The position numbers and the translations under genes were made by a program. From Desulfobacterales bacterium (GTDB lineage: Bacteria > Desulfobacterota > Desulfobacteria > Desulfobacterales > JAHIVH01), in assembly GCA_020056645.1 (NCBI GenBank), contig JAGVHJ010000438.1, forward strand, positions 1-6,175: a DNA stretch of 6,175 bases. The letters are read 5' to 3'. The notes under the pieces were generated by a model that saw only the letters and a list, made by a program, of their open reading frames with translations, ran no database searches and was not told the origin of the DNA. This document shows, piece by piece, positions 1-6,175 of the stretch (its first letter is position 1; each line of letters opens with the position of its first letter).

Positions 1-3000
1 ATAAAGTTCACCCCATGAGGTTCTGTAGATCACCGCATATTCGAAGATTTTCTCCAATTTCCGGTTCAGACAGAAGTTCGCCACCACAAAGAGTTTCTTG
101 GCAACCGGTTTCCTCTGCAATAAATCCCGGTCATCCTCCTCTTGCTTTTCGGTCTTGAAAAAGTGAGTCATTTTTGCAAGAAGATCTCCAAAGTCCTGGG
201 ACGACACCGGTGTGGGGTTGGGCATGATCTGAATGGTTTTCGCGGATCGATAGAGATGGTTGTGGACCAGCCAGATGGCGATCTCTTCGATCCGGCTCAT
301 TTTCCGGATCAGCTCCATCTGGGGGGTTTTCTCCCAGGCATCGGTTTTTAGATGATACAATTCCCATCCTGCTTTGGCGTTACCGGCCCTTTCATATTGA
401 AGTCTAAGTTGTTGAAAGAGAAGCCCCCCATGGATCACCCGGGGAAGGGTCTCAATCTTGTGGGGATGTTTAGCGAAATTTACAAACATTTTCCGCCCGA
501 GGATGGTCAGATCCTGTGAGGTCATCAGTGTATCCGACCCCTTCAGGGCATCGGAAAGCCGCTTGTAGGTATCGAGCATATAGCCTTTGATATCGGCGCC
601 CAGGCGGGCGATTTTTTCATAGGGCCAGGCCGAAAAATTCTTCAGATCCGACACCAGCTCTCTTTCAAGCTTCCAGTCCGCCACGCATCGGGCCACCAAT
701 TTCTTTCGCAATCCGAACACCGGCTCCACCGCGCCCTTCCGTTGATCAGGGTCCACTTTTAGAAAAAAACATTTTTCCACAAGGGACTCCGCCTCTTTTT
801 GTCCCATCCGTTTATAAAAACCGATAATCGCCTCAAACAGAAGGAAATAAGGGTCCAGACGCAAGGGAATCGAATCATCCCAATTCCATCGTTCTTTCAA
901 TTGGTTACAAAGCAGACGCGCTTCTGTTTCTTCGGTGATATACTTCTCAAGAAGGGCCATTTTCATCACCGATTTAAAGGGGCTTTTCAGGCTTTTAAAA
1001 AGTTGCCACATGGATGCGCCAAAATATTCTCCTTTGGGTATGGTGGAGACATTTCCCAGATCCAGGTAGTCGCCATCAAGTTTCGAAGCCATCGTCCAGA
1101 TGAACCGGTAATATTTGTCATCCATCCAGGCTGGAAAAAGATGCCAAAAGGGAATTTTTCCGGCGATCCAAAGCATGGTTCTGTAGAACTCTTCCCTGAG
1201 AATCTTCCCCTGGGCCGAGCCGGAGCTCTCCTGATCGCTTCCGCCAAAACGGTCCTCCCGGACTTTTTGAGGATCCATGACAAAAAAATGGATCTCCTGC
1301 TCAAACTGGACGAACCCCCATTTTTCAATGGCCGCCAATTTTTCTTTTAGGGCGGAGATGGCCTCATCGGAAAATCTCTTTTCATCAATACATACCCAGT
1401 AGTCGACATCCGAATCCATGGTTTGCGCGATGGAACCGATGCTCCCCATGGTATATACCCCTTCGATGGCGGGCGCATCCGGGTTCTCTTCTAACCAGTT
1501 TCCCGTATGGAAATATTTGTTGAAAAGGCTCTTTTCATGATCCCCTGGATAGTACCGATGGATGCCGAAAGGCGCTTTTTCAAGCTGATTCTTCGCCTCC
1601 TCCCCTGAGATGGCCGAAGGCAAAAGCGGTGCATGGATCAACAAGGGAATGAGCTCGAACAGATCCCTCCGCGCCACCGTAAAGGAGTCCATGGCCAGTT
1701 CGAACCGGCGGAGATTCTGCCTTAGAAACCGATGCTTGTTCCTTTCCAACTCGCTCAGGATCATGACGATTTCAAACCAGTTGCCTTTGGGTTTTCCATC
1801 TGGAAAAAGGCCGTCTGGAAAGGGTAGGGTCTGAAGGGGGGCGCCCCCCTTGCCAAGGGATGCGGCATCCACACCTTTTAACCGGAAGCGATCCACGCCT
1901 GTAAATTCGCAATATCTCAAAGAGGCCCCTGAAAAATCGGTATGGTTCAACAAAACGGCGCTAAAACGAACCAGAGCCATGTCCGCGCTGGAAAAATCGG
2001 CGCCGGAAAGATCCCCTGCGGCAAAAAGAGTTTTCCGAACCCAGGCCTCCCTGAAAGAAACGCCGGTCATCGTGACTGATTGAAAGGAGGCGCCCCGGAT
2101 TTTCGCCCCCTGAAACGAACAGGTATCGAAACAGGCATGGTCGGCGGTTAGTTGATCGATCCATGTCTCCTTAAATGACACATGATTGAGCATCGCCCGG
2201 GTCAGGGAAACCGATTTCAGATAACATCCGTCAAACGAGACGCCTTGAAGGCTGGCATCGGACAAATTGATATCCGACAACAGAGAGCCTGTAAAAGAGA
2301 CCTGGCTCAAGCGCATATTGGAAAGGTCCATGCCGCAGAGGGTTTCCCCAGTGAAGTGGATGTGTTCCATGGTCTTCAGCAGGGGAATCATCTTCACTCT
2401 CTTGTCCCGCCCGGAAAGGGCGAACCTGTCAAAAAGACCTTTCTTCTCCTGCTTCTCAAGGATGAACTCAGGGGGGGATTCGGCGGCGAGGCGATCCATC
2501 TCCTCTTTTTCCACGGTTTCGATCTGGCGCGTCAATTCCTGCAATCCAGCCCGAATCTCTTCTTCCGCGATCGATTCAAGTTGCCTGAACAACCGGACCA
2601 TTCGTTGCGGATTCTCTATCACAGCAAGTCGGACAAGGGTTTCTCGCGCCTCACGTTCGGCGTCGCAAGGAAATGTTTTCAACACCTTTTGAAGATATTT
2701 CTGAGACAATCCAAAAAGAGGCTCATACACGGACTTTTTATAAGAGGAGAAGCGGCTCGCCAGGCGATAAGCGACAGTTTCAAGCCCGTCGGCCTGCTGT
2801 TTCGCCAGAACGGAAAAGGCGCATAGCGCCACATCCGGATCATTCTCGTCAAGAAGGGTGAAAAGCAGTTGAGTCAGTTGGGGCGTCAGGGAAATGCTTG
2901 TTTTGGATAGCATCTGAAGGCAAGCGATTCTGATATCCTTGTTTTCACCTGTGTTTAGAAGTGGAATCGACGCGGAAATGGCGGCAGGGTTCTGATAAAG

Positions 3001-3849
3001 CCCCACCGTATGAATCGCTTTCAGACGGTTCTCGGGAACTCCCTCGGCGAGTTCTTTTTTAAGAAGAGACTCAAAAAGGTTCAAACGCTCAAAAAGCTCC
3101 CTGAAGAGGGGGTCGAACCCCACCTTTTTATCAAATAGGGCGGATAGAAAGGTGACTACCAGACTCCGGTCTTTTATCGTCTGTAGGATGGTTTTGACGG
3201 CAGGGCCATGGTTTAGCCGGATCGAAACGGGACAGAGTGAATACTGGAAGGCGAAGGAGAGCCTTAAGGGCTCCGGGAACCCTTTCAAGAGATCAATTAA
3301 AATATTCCGGGGAACGATCATCTCTGTCAGATAGAATTTCCACGCATATTCGGGACCCCTTGCGCCTATGGATAAGAGAAGATGAAAGTAGAACTTGATC
3401 TCTTCGATGACGACGGTTTTCTTCATCTCTTCGAACACCGTGGCGGAAAAAAGGGTGGAGCGCCTAAACATGGCATGGTCCATCTCTTTTTCAGCATGAA
3501 ACGAGATGGTGACCCTCCTGGCCATTTTTTCGAGGGAGAGCTTGGCCGCCTCTCTAACCGGAAGTTGGCGGGACTTCAATCCCTCCATGATCACCCAGAG
3601 CCCGTCCTCAACATTGAGGAACGCCGCGAAGGAGAGCAGGGTCTGTTTCAGATTCTCATCAATCTCCGGCCATTTTTTCCTGAACATCTCCGCAAACAAC
3701 AACCGGCCTGAAAGGGCTTTTTGCCAATTTTTCTCATCGTCGCTGATGATCAGGGAGAAGAGCGTGTCCATGTCTTTGGTTGAATTGAGAGGCGGCATAA
3801 TCCCATCCGGATGATTGTTGCGGAGCCATAATATGGGGAAACGACTCAT
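1..3849 (-). CDS. cyaA: Class I adenylate cyclase with N-terminal HEAT-like and pentapeptide-repeat extension (3' end outside window)
   Basis: Makes cAMP from ATP, probably in the cytoplasm. The frame is open for 1283 codons and leaves the window without a stop. From about residue 685 it follows E. coli CyaA closely: GVYTMGSIGSIAQTMDSDVDYW (nucleotidyltransferase-type GS motif at 802-806, metal-binding Asp814 and Asp816), then EIHFFVMD, EEFYRTMLWIAGK, GNVSTIPKGEYFGASMWQL, CFFLKVD and finally YRTSWGELY at the edge, which matches roughly residue 590 of 848 in E. coli; about 250 residues are therefore probably missing. Residues 1 to about 425 are helical, with HEAT-like pairs near 297-347 (KDIRIACLQMLSK, DPDVALCAFSVLAK); 425-490 is highly charged and possibly coiled; 495-660 is a degenerate pentapeptide solenoid. 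E. coli CyaA lacks all of this. No signal peptide or membrane segment is evident. The start is uncertain: no Shine-Dalgarno precedes ATG 3849; in-frame alternatives are ATG 3885 (would overlap a palindrome) and ATG 3798 (weak GGATGG upstream). The cyclase call is very secure; the role of the extension is unknown. Confidence 0.93.
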   Translation of the reverse strand, partial: MSRFPILWLRNNHPDGIMPPLNSTKDMDTLFSLIISDDEKNWQKALSGRLLFAEMFRKKWPEIDENLKQTLLSFAAFLNVEDGLWVIMEGLKSRQLPVREAAKLSLEKMARRVTISFHAEKEMDHAMFRRSTLFSATVFEEMKKTVVIEEIKFYFHLLLSIGARGPEYAWKFYLTEMIVPRNILIDLLKGFPEPLRLSFAFQYSLCPVSIRLNHGPAVKTILQTIKDRSLVVTFLSALFDKKVGFDPLFRELFERLNLFESLLKKELAEGVPENRLKAIHTVGLYQNPAAISASIPLLNTGENKDIRIACLQMLSKTSISLTPQLTQLLFTLLDENDPDVALCAFSVLAKQQADGLETVAYRLASRFSSYKKSVYEPLFGLSQKYLQKVLKTFPCDAEREARETLVRLAVIENPQRMVRLFRQLESIAEEEIRAGLQELTRQIETVEKEEMDRLAAESPPEFILEKQEKKGLFDRFALSGRDKRVKMIPLLKTMEHIHFTGETLCGMDLSNMRLSQVSFTGSLLSDINLSDASLQGVSFDGCYLKSVSLTRAMLNHVSFKETWIDQLTADHACFDTCSFQGAKIRGASFQSVTMTGVSFREAWVRKTLFAAGDLSGADFSSADMALVRFSAVLLNHTDFSGASLRYCEFTGVDRFRLKGVDAASLGKGGAPLQTLPFPDGLFPDGKPKGNWFEIVMILSELERNKHRFLRQNLRRFELAMDSFTVARRDLFELIPLLIHAPLLPSAISGEEAKNQLEKAPFGIHRYYPGDHEKSLFNKYFHTGNWLEENPDAPAIEGVYTMGSIGSIAQTMDSDVDYWVCIDEKRFSDEAISALKEKLAAIEKWGFVQFEQEIHFFVMDPQKVREDRFGGSDQESSGSAQGKILREEFYRTMLWIAGKIPFWHLFPAWMDDKYYRFIWTMASKLDGDYLDLGNVSTIPKGEYFGASMWQLFKSLKSPFKSVMKMALLEKYITEETEARLLCNQLKERWNWDDSIPLRLDPYFLLFEAIIGFYKRMGQKEAESLVEKCFFLKVDPDQRKGAVEPVFGLRKKLVARCVADWKLERELVSDLKNFSAWPYEKIARLGADIKGYMLDTYKRLSDALKGSDTLMTSQDLTILGRKMFVNFAKHPHKIETLPRVIHGGLLFQQLRLQYERAGNAKAGWELYHLKTDAWEKTPQMELIRKMSRIEEIAIWLVHNHLYRSAKTIQIMPNPTPVSSQDFGDLLAKMTHFFKTEKQEEDDRDLLQRKPVAKKLFVVANFCLNRKLEKIFEYAVIYRTSWGELY
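1834..1870. repeat. Cluster of three consecutive inverted repeats inside the cyclase gene
   Basis: Three inverted repeats follow one another within 37 bp. At 1834-1851 is a perfect 18-bp palindrome, AAGGGGGGC/GCCCCCCTT. At 1847-1859 is CCCTTG-C-CAAGGG, sharing its left arm with the right end of the first. At 1858-1870 is GGATGC-G-GCATCC, overlapping the second by two bases. On the minus strand the cluster encodes residues 661-672 (DAASLGKGGAPL), the end of the pentapeptide solenoid and the linker into the cyclase domain. In the mRNA the arms could form alternative strong GC hairpins. The bases and symmetry are read directly; any function is inference. Confidence 0.85.
1863..2367 (-). repeat. 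Pentapeptide-repeat solenoid encoded within the cyclase gene
   Basis: Residues about 495-662 of the cyclase show a five-residue periodicity with a central Leu/Phe/Met and a preceding small or polar residue, for example MDLSNMRLSQVSFTGSLL, INLSDASLQGVSFDG, ADFSSADMALVRFSA and TDFSGASLRYCEFTG. This is the A(D/N)LXX pattern of pentapeptide-repeat proteins, which fold as right-handed quadrilateral beta-helices. It is degenerate: Phe is common at the central position and several pentads are imperfect (for example around WIDQLTADHACFDTC). By length it would make about 33 pentads or eight coils. Such solenoids usually act as protein-interaction surfaces or spacers; which applies here is not visible. 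The repeat is at amino-acid level only, and the DNA is not tandemly repeated. Confidence 0.85.
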
Positions 3850-3859
3850 TTTGCAAACC

Positions 3860-3901
3860 GATTTTTCGAAAAAGGAACAATCCATTTGATTTTTCGAAAA
3901 A
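3860..3901. promoter_or_regulatory. Candidate operator: two copies of palindrome TTTTTCGAAAAA
   Basis: The 14-bp sequence GATTTTTCGAAAAA occurs at 3860-3873 and again at 3888-3901; the inner 12 bp of each copy (3862-3873 and 3890-3901) is a perfect palindrome. Centres are 28 bp apart, about 2.7 helical turns. AAACCGAT also occurs twice, at 3855-3862 and 3899-3906, flanking the pair. Duplicated palindromes in a divergent promoter region are typical of sites for a dimeric regulator, but the motif matches no operator I recognise and the regulator is not in the window. Confidence 0.5.
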
Positions 3902-3952
3902 CCGATACTAAGGTTGGGCGCAAGTAAAAGGAAGCAAACCCTCTTGATAGTC

Positions 3953-3956
3953 AGGA
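3953..3956 (+). promoter_or_regulatory. Ribosome-binding site of the agmatinase gene
   Basis: AGGA lies 9 nt before ATG 3966, a normal Shine-Dalgarno spacing. It decides the start: the nearby ATG at 3961 reads ATG GAA TGA and stops at once, so 3966 is the only sensible initiation codon. Confidence 0.7.
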
Positions 3957-3965
3957 AAAAATGGA

Positions 3966-4859
3966 ATGACGCAAAACGATCTCATCCCCTTTGGCGGGCC
4001 GGAAAAAAAAGAATCGAAACTGGAAGAGGCGGATATCGTTATTCTGCCTTTGTGTTACGAAGTCAACCCCTCCTATGGTGAAGGAAGTCTTCACGGCCCG
4101 ATTGATATCCTCAAGGCGTCAGAACAGCTTGAGAGTATGGATGAAGAGGCATGGATCAACTGGCATACGGCCCGTATCCACACCCTCCCCCTCTTTTTCC
4201 CATCCTCCACCCCTGAAGAGGCCATCCAGGAGATGAAAAAAAAGGCGGAAACGATTTTAAAAACAGGGAAATTTCTCCTCTCTCTGGGCGGGGATCACGC
4301 GATCACCATCGGGCCTGCCATGGCCGCGAAACAAATCTTTCCGGACATGGGCCTCCTTCAGGTGGACGCCCATCTGGATTTAAGGGACCAGTGGAACGGC
4401 AGCCGCTTCAATCACGCATGTGTCGTAAGACGCATCATCGAAGAGGCCGGATGTCCGGTCACCCAGGTGGGCATCCGCTCCTTTTCCGAAGAAGAGGCTT
4501 TATATGTGAGGAAAAACAATTTAAAACCTTTTTGGGCCCATCAATTGAACGCACCGGATGACGCCTGGATCGAGGCGGTGATTCAAACCCTTCCCCAACG
4601 GGTTTACATGACGATTGATCTCGACGGCCTTGATCCTTCAGAGGTCCCCGGAACCGGCACCCCAGAGCCGGGCGGTTTGAGATACCGGCAATTGATCGGT
4701 CTGATCCGGGCGGTTTCACAACAGAGAACTCTTGTGGCCGCCGATATCAACGAGTTGGCCAAGATCCCCGGCACACAGGTTTCCGAATACACGGCTGCAA
4801 AAATCGCGACAAAGCTTATGGTGTATGGCGTGATGAAGGGGCAAGCCACCGCTTCCTGA
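3966..4859 (+). CDS. speB: Agmatinase (ureohydrolase/arginase superfamily)
   Basis: Predicted cytoplasmic binuclear manganese enzyme hydrolysing agmatine to putrescine and urea, a step in polyamine synthesis. The 297 residues match the usual length of about 300. The N-terminal motif GEGSLHGPIDILKASEQLE is the substrate-side region of the family. All six metal ligands are present: His111 in GGDHAIT, Asp134, His136 and Asp138 in DAHLDLRD, and Asp218 and Asp220 in TIDLDGLDP. The following PGTGTPEPGGL (228-238) is the form typical of agmatinases rather than arginases. Two positions differ from E. coli SpeB: the segment after Asp138 reads SRFNHAC where SpeB has an HG pair, and the C-terminal motif reads AADINEL rather than DVVEVSP. 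The first could affect the guanidino substrate, so guanidinobutyrase or another ureohydrolase activity remains possible. It is transcribed away from the cyclase and lies 55 bp before the nuclease gene. No arginine decarboxylase is visible here. Confidence 0.9.
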   Translation: MTQNDLIPFGGPEKKESKLEEADIVILPLCYEVNPSYGEGSLHGPIDILKASEQLESMDEEAWINWHTARIHTLPLFFPSSTPEEAIQEMKKKAETILKTGKFLLSLGGDHAITIGPAMAAKQIFPDMGLLQVDAHLDLRDQWNGSRFNHACVVRRIIEEAGCPVTQVGIRSFSEEEALYVRKNNLKPFWAHQLNAPDDAWIEAVIQTLPQRVYMTIDLDGLDPSEVPGTGTPEPGGLRYRQLIGLIRAVSQQRTLVAADINELAKIPGTQVSEYTAAKIATKLMVYGVMKGQATAS

Positions 4860-4876
4860 AAAATGCAAACCCTTGG

Positions 4877-4905
4877 TTGACTTTCAATCGGCCTGTTGTT
4901 ATGGT
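4877..4905 (+). promoter_or_regulatory. Possible sigma-70-type promoter for the RNB nuclease gene
   Basis: TTGACT at 4877-4882 (5 of 6 matches to TTGACA) is followed after exactly 17 bp by TATGGT at 4900-4905 (4 of 6 to TATAAT). Transcription would start near 4911-4913, only 2-4 nt before ATG 4915, so the message would be almost leaderless. The match is moderate and could be chance; read-through from the agmatinase gene is the alternative. Confidence 0.4.
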
Positions 4906-4914
4906 GCCCCTGTC

Positions 4915-6175
4915 ATGGAATCCGGAACAATCGTAGAATTTATCGACCAGCAGAAGATCGTCATCGGAGCGGTGCTTGATGTGAAGCAAAAACGGGTCCG
5001 CCTCCTTTCCGAAGCCAACCGGGAAGTGGTTCTGTCCGAGGGCCGTCTCCTCCAAACTTCCCATTCACGGATTGAAACGGGAAAAGGAAGGGACCATATC
5101 CTTCACGCCTTAAAGGAGAGCGCCTTCAAACGAGAGCAACTCAAGGAAAAAATCGACATCCGAGAGCTTTGGGAGCTTCTCAATGAAGAGAACGAGTGGA
5201 TCGATCTTAAAACCATGAGCGAATACTGCTTTTCAGACGCCATCACCCCAGACCACGAATCGGCGGTTATCCGATCCTTTTTCAATAACCGGATCTATTT
5301 TAAATTCAATAATCAGCAATTCTTCCCCCATTCGAAGGAACAGGTCGAGCTCATTCTCGCCCAGAAACAAGAAGAAGAAAGAAGAAAGAGGCTCATTGAG
5401 GATGGCGGTGATTTCCTGAAGGCCGCATTCCAGGAAACACGTCCGGTCATTCCGGATGAGATGAAAGAAATCATCGAGATTGTTCAGTCCTACTACTTGT
5501 TCGAAAAAGAGAGTAAAACAGCCGAGCTGGCAAAGGCCATTCTCTCCCATGCCAACATCGATTTGAACGACCAGGTCTTCCGGTTTCTCGTCAGAGCGGG
5601 CTTCTGGCATGAGGATGAAAATCTCGATCTCCTCCGTCTGGAAATCCAGAAAGATTTTTCAAAAAGGGTCGAGGCCCATGCGGAAACCCTTTCACCCCTC
5701 GAAATAACTGGGGAGGAGAGCTCCAGGCGGAGGGATCTCACCGGACTCGATGTCATGACCATCGACGGAGAGATGACCAAGGACTTCGACGACGCGCTGA
5801 GCATTCAAAAAGAAAATGGCCATTACATCGTGGGAATCCATATCATTGATGTGGATTGTTATATAAGGAAAGGGGATATCCTGGATCAATGCGGACTGAA
5901 CCGGGGAAGCTCCATCTACATGCCGGATTTGACCATTCCCATGTTGCCACGGCTTCTTTCCGAAGATATCCTGAGCCTCAGGCAAGGAGAACTCCGTCCC
6001 TGCATCAGCACCCTGATCAGGCTCAACCGTTTTTTTGAAATCATCGATTTCGAAATCATTCCCAGCATCATCCGGGTCAATCGTCAGCTGAGCTACCATG
6101 AAGTGTCCCGGATGATTGAAACAGAGGAAGATATGAAGCTGCTCTTCCAATGTGCGAAAACCTTCCGGGAAAAGA
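4915..6175 (+). CDS. RNase II/R-family (RNB domain) exoribonuclease, 3' end outside window
   Basis: Processive 3'-to-5' exoribonuclease family acting in cytoplasmic RNA decay. The visible 420 residues end in the middle of the RNB domain. The domain begins near residue 272 with RRDLTGLDVMTIDGEMTKDFDDALSI, whose Asp284, Asp290, Asp292 and Asp293 have the same spacing as the four active-site aspartates of E. coli RNase II. GIHIIDVDCYI follows (309-317; the usual form is HIADVxxYV), then NRGSSIYMPDLTIPMLP and ILSLRQGELRPC, all standard RNB signatures. The N-terminal 270 residues lack recognisable cold-shock domains: residues 1-48 (MESGTIVEFIDQQ onward) look like a small SH3-like barrel, then come helical, winged-helix-like segments and a charged helix QKQEEERRKRLIED. 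This resembles the cyanobacterial/plant-organelle RNB subgroup more than E. coli RNase II or R. ATG 4915 is the only in-frame ATG near the family-like N-terminus; no Shine-Dalgarno precedes it. TTG 4873 is a weaker alternative. Confidence 0.9.
   Translation, partial: MESGTIVEFIDQQKIVIGAVLDVKQKRVRLLSEANREVVLSEGRLLQTSHSRIETGKGRDHILHALKESAFKREQLKEKIDIRELWELLNEENEWIDLKTMSEYCFSDAITPDHESAVIRSFFNNRIYFKFNNQQFFPHSKEQVELILAQKQEEERRKRLIEDGGDFLKAAFQETRPVIPDEMKEIIEIVQSYYLFEKESKTAELAKAILSHANIDLNDQVFRFLVRAGFWHEDENLDLLRLEIQKDFSKRVEAHAETLSPLEITGEESSRRRDLTGLDVMTIDGEMTKDFDDALSIQKENGHYIVGIHIIDVDCYIRKGDILDQCGLNRGSSIYMPDLTIPMLPRLLSEDILSLRQGELRPCISTLIRLNRFFEIIDFEIIPSIIRVNRQLSYHEVSRMIETEEDMKLLFQCAKTFREK

Larger units (their letters stand above)
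3850..3965. promoter_or_regulatory. Divergent intergenic region between cyaA and the agmatinase gene
   Basis: This 116-bp AT-rich spacer must contain the 5' signals of both divergent genes. It holds twin TTTTTCGAAAAA palindromes and, at its right end, the agmatinase ribosome-binding site. No pair of -35/-10 hexamers with good spacing stands out on either strand, and there is no TGTGA-N6-TCACA CRP-type box. The boundary on the left depends on the uncertain cyclase start. Confidence 0.6.

Noticed and set aside
799..1350. Plus-strand open frame of 183 codons
   Set aside because: It lies entirely opposite the cyclase catalytic domain, whose conserved motifs are on the minus strand; its translation has low-complexity, shadow-like composition and no recognisable motif.
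2182..2826. Plus-strand open frame of 214 codons
   Set aside because: Antisense to the pentapeptide and helical regions of the cyclase, with no family resemblance; a shadow of the long minus-strand frame.
3382..3814. Two overlapping plus-strand open frames near the cyclase 5' end
   Set aside because: Both are antisense to the N-terminal helical part of the cyclase and overlap each other in different frames; neither has a ribosome-binding site or motif.
3886..3914. TTGATT as a -35 box for the agmatinase gene
   Set aside because: No acceptable -10 hexamer lies 16-18 bp downstream (TAAGGT at 17 bp; TACTAA only at 14 bp), and the TTGATT overlaps the palindrome.
3850..3965. CRP-cAMP binding site for feedback on the cyclase
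   Set aside because: Looked for TGTGA-N6-TCACA or a close variant in the spacer; none is present.
4860..4914. Rho-independent terminator after the agmatinase gene
   Set aside because: The 55-bp gap has no GC-rich hairpin followed by a T run, so read-through into the nuclease gene is possible.
5233..6150. Minus-strand open frames opposite the RNB gene
   Set aside because: The plus-strand frame here carries the intact RNB active-site motifs; the minus frames are its shadows.

Overview
The window carries three real protein-coding genes that fill almost all of it: one very large gene on the minus strand that runs off the left edge, and two plus-strand genes, the second of which runs off the right edge. 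The protein families, the moderate GC content and the style of the RNB nuclease suggest a Gram-negative bacterium, most likely of deltaproteobacterial (Desulfobacterota) type. That placement is inference from protein resemblance, because there is no rRNA or other marker gene here.

Region 1-3849 (minus) is a single uninterrupted reading frame of 1283 visible codons with no stop before the left edge. Its C-terminal half is clearly a class I (enterobacterial CyaA-type) adenylate cyclase. Unlike the E. coli enzyme, which starts directly with the catalytic domain, this protein has about 680 extra N-terminal residues: a helical, HEAT-like part, a charged helical stretch, and then a degenerate pentapeptide-repeat solenoid of about 170 residues joined to the cyclase by a short Gly-rich linker. 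The linker and the end of the solenoid are encoded by a striking 37-bp run of three consecutive inverted repeats.

Region 3850-3965 is the divergent intergenic space between the cyclase and the next gene. It contains two identical copies of the 12-bp palindrome TTTTTCGAAAAA, 28 bp apart centre to centre, a good candidate for an operator serving one or both divergent genes. Region 3966-4859 (plus) encodes an agmatinase/ureohydrolase (SpeB type) with all six expected metal ligands, a step in polyamine synthesis. After a 55-bp gap that holds a plausible sigma-70-like promoter, region 4915-6175 (plus) encodes the first 420 residues of an RNase II/R-family (RNB) exoribonuclease with an intact four-aspartate active-site motif and a non-standard N-terminal region.

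The three genes have no obvious single pathway in common: cAMP signalling, polyamine synthesis and RNA decay. The agmatinase and the nuclease could be co-transcribed, although the nuclease also seems to have its own promoter. I found no tRNA, rRNA, CRISPR array, insertion sequence or convincing terminator. The most unusual item is the multidomain cyclase.
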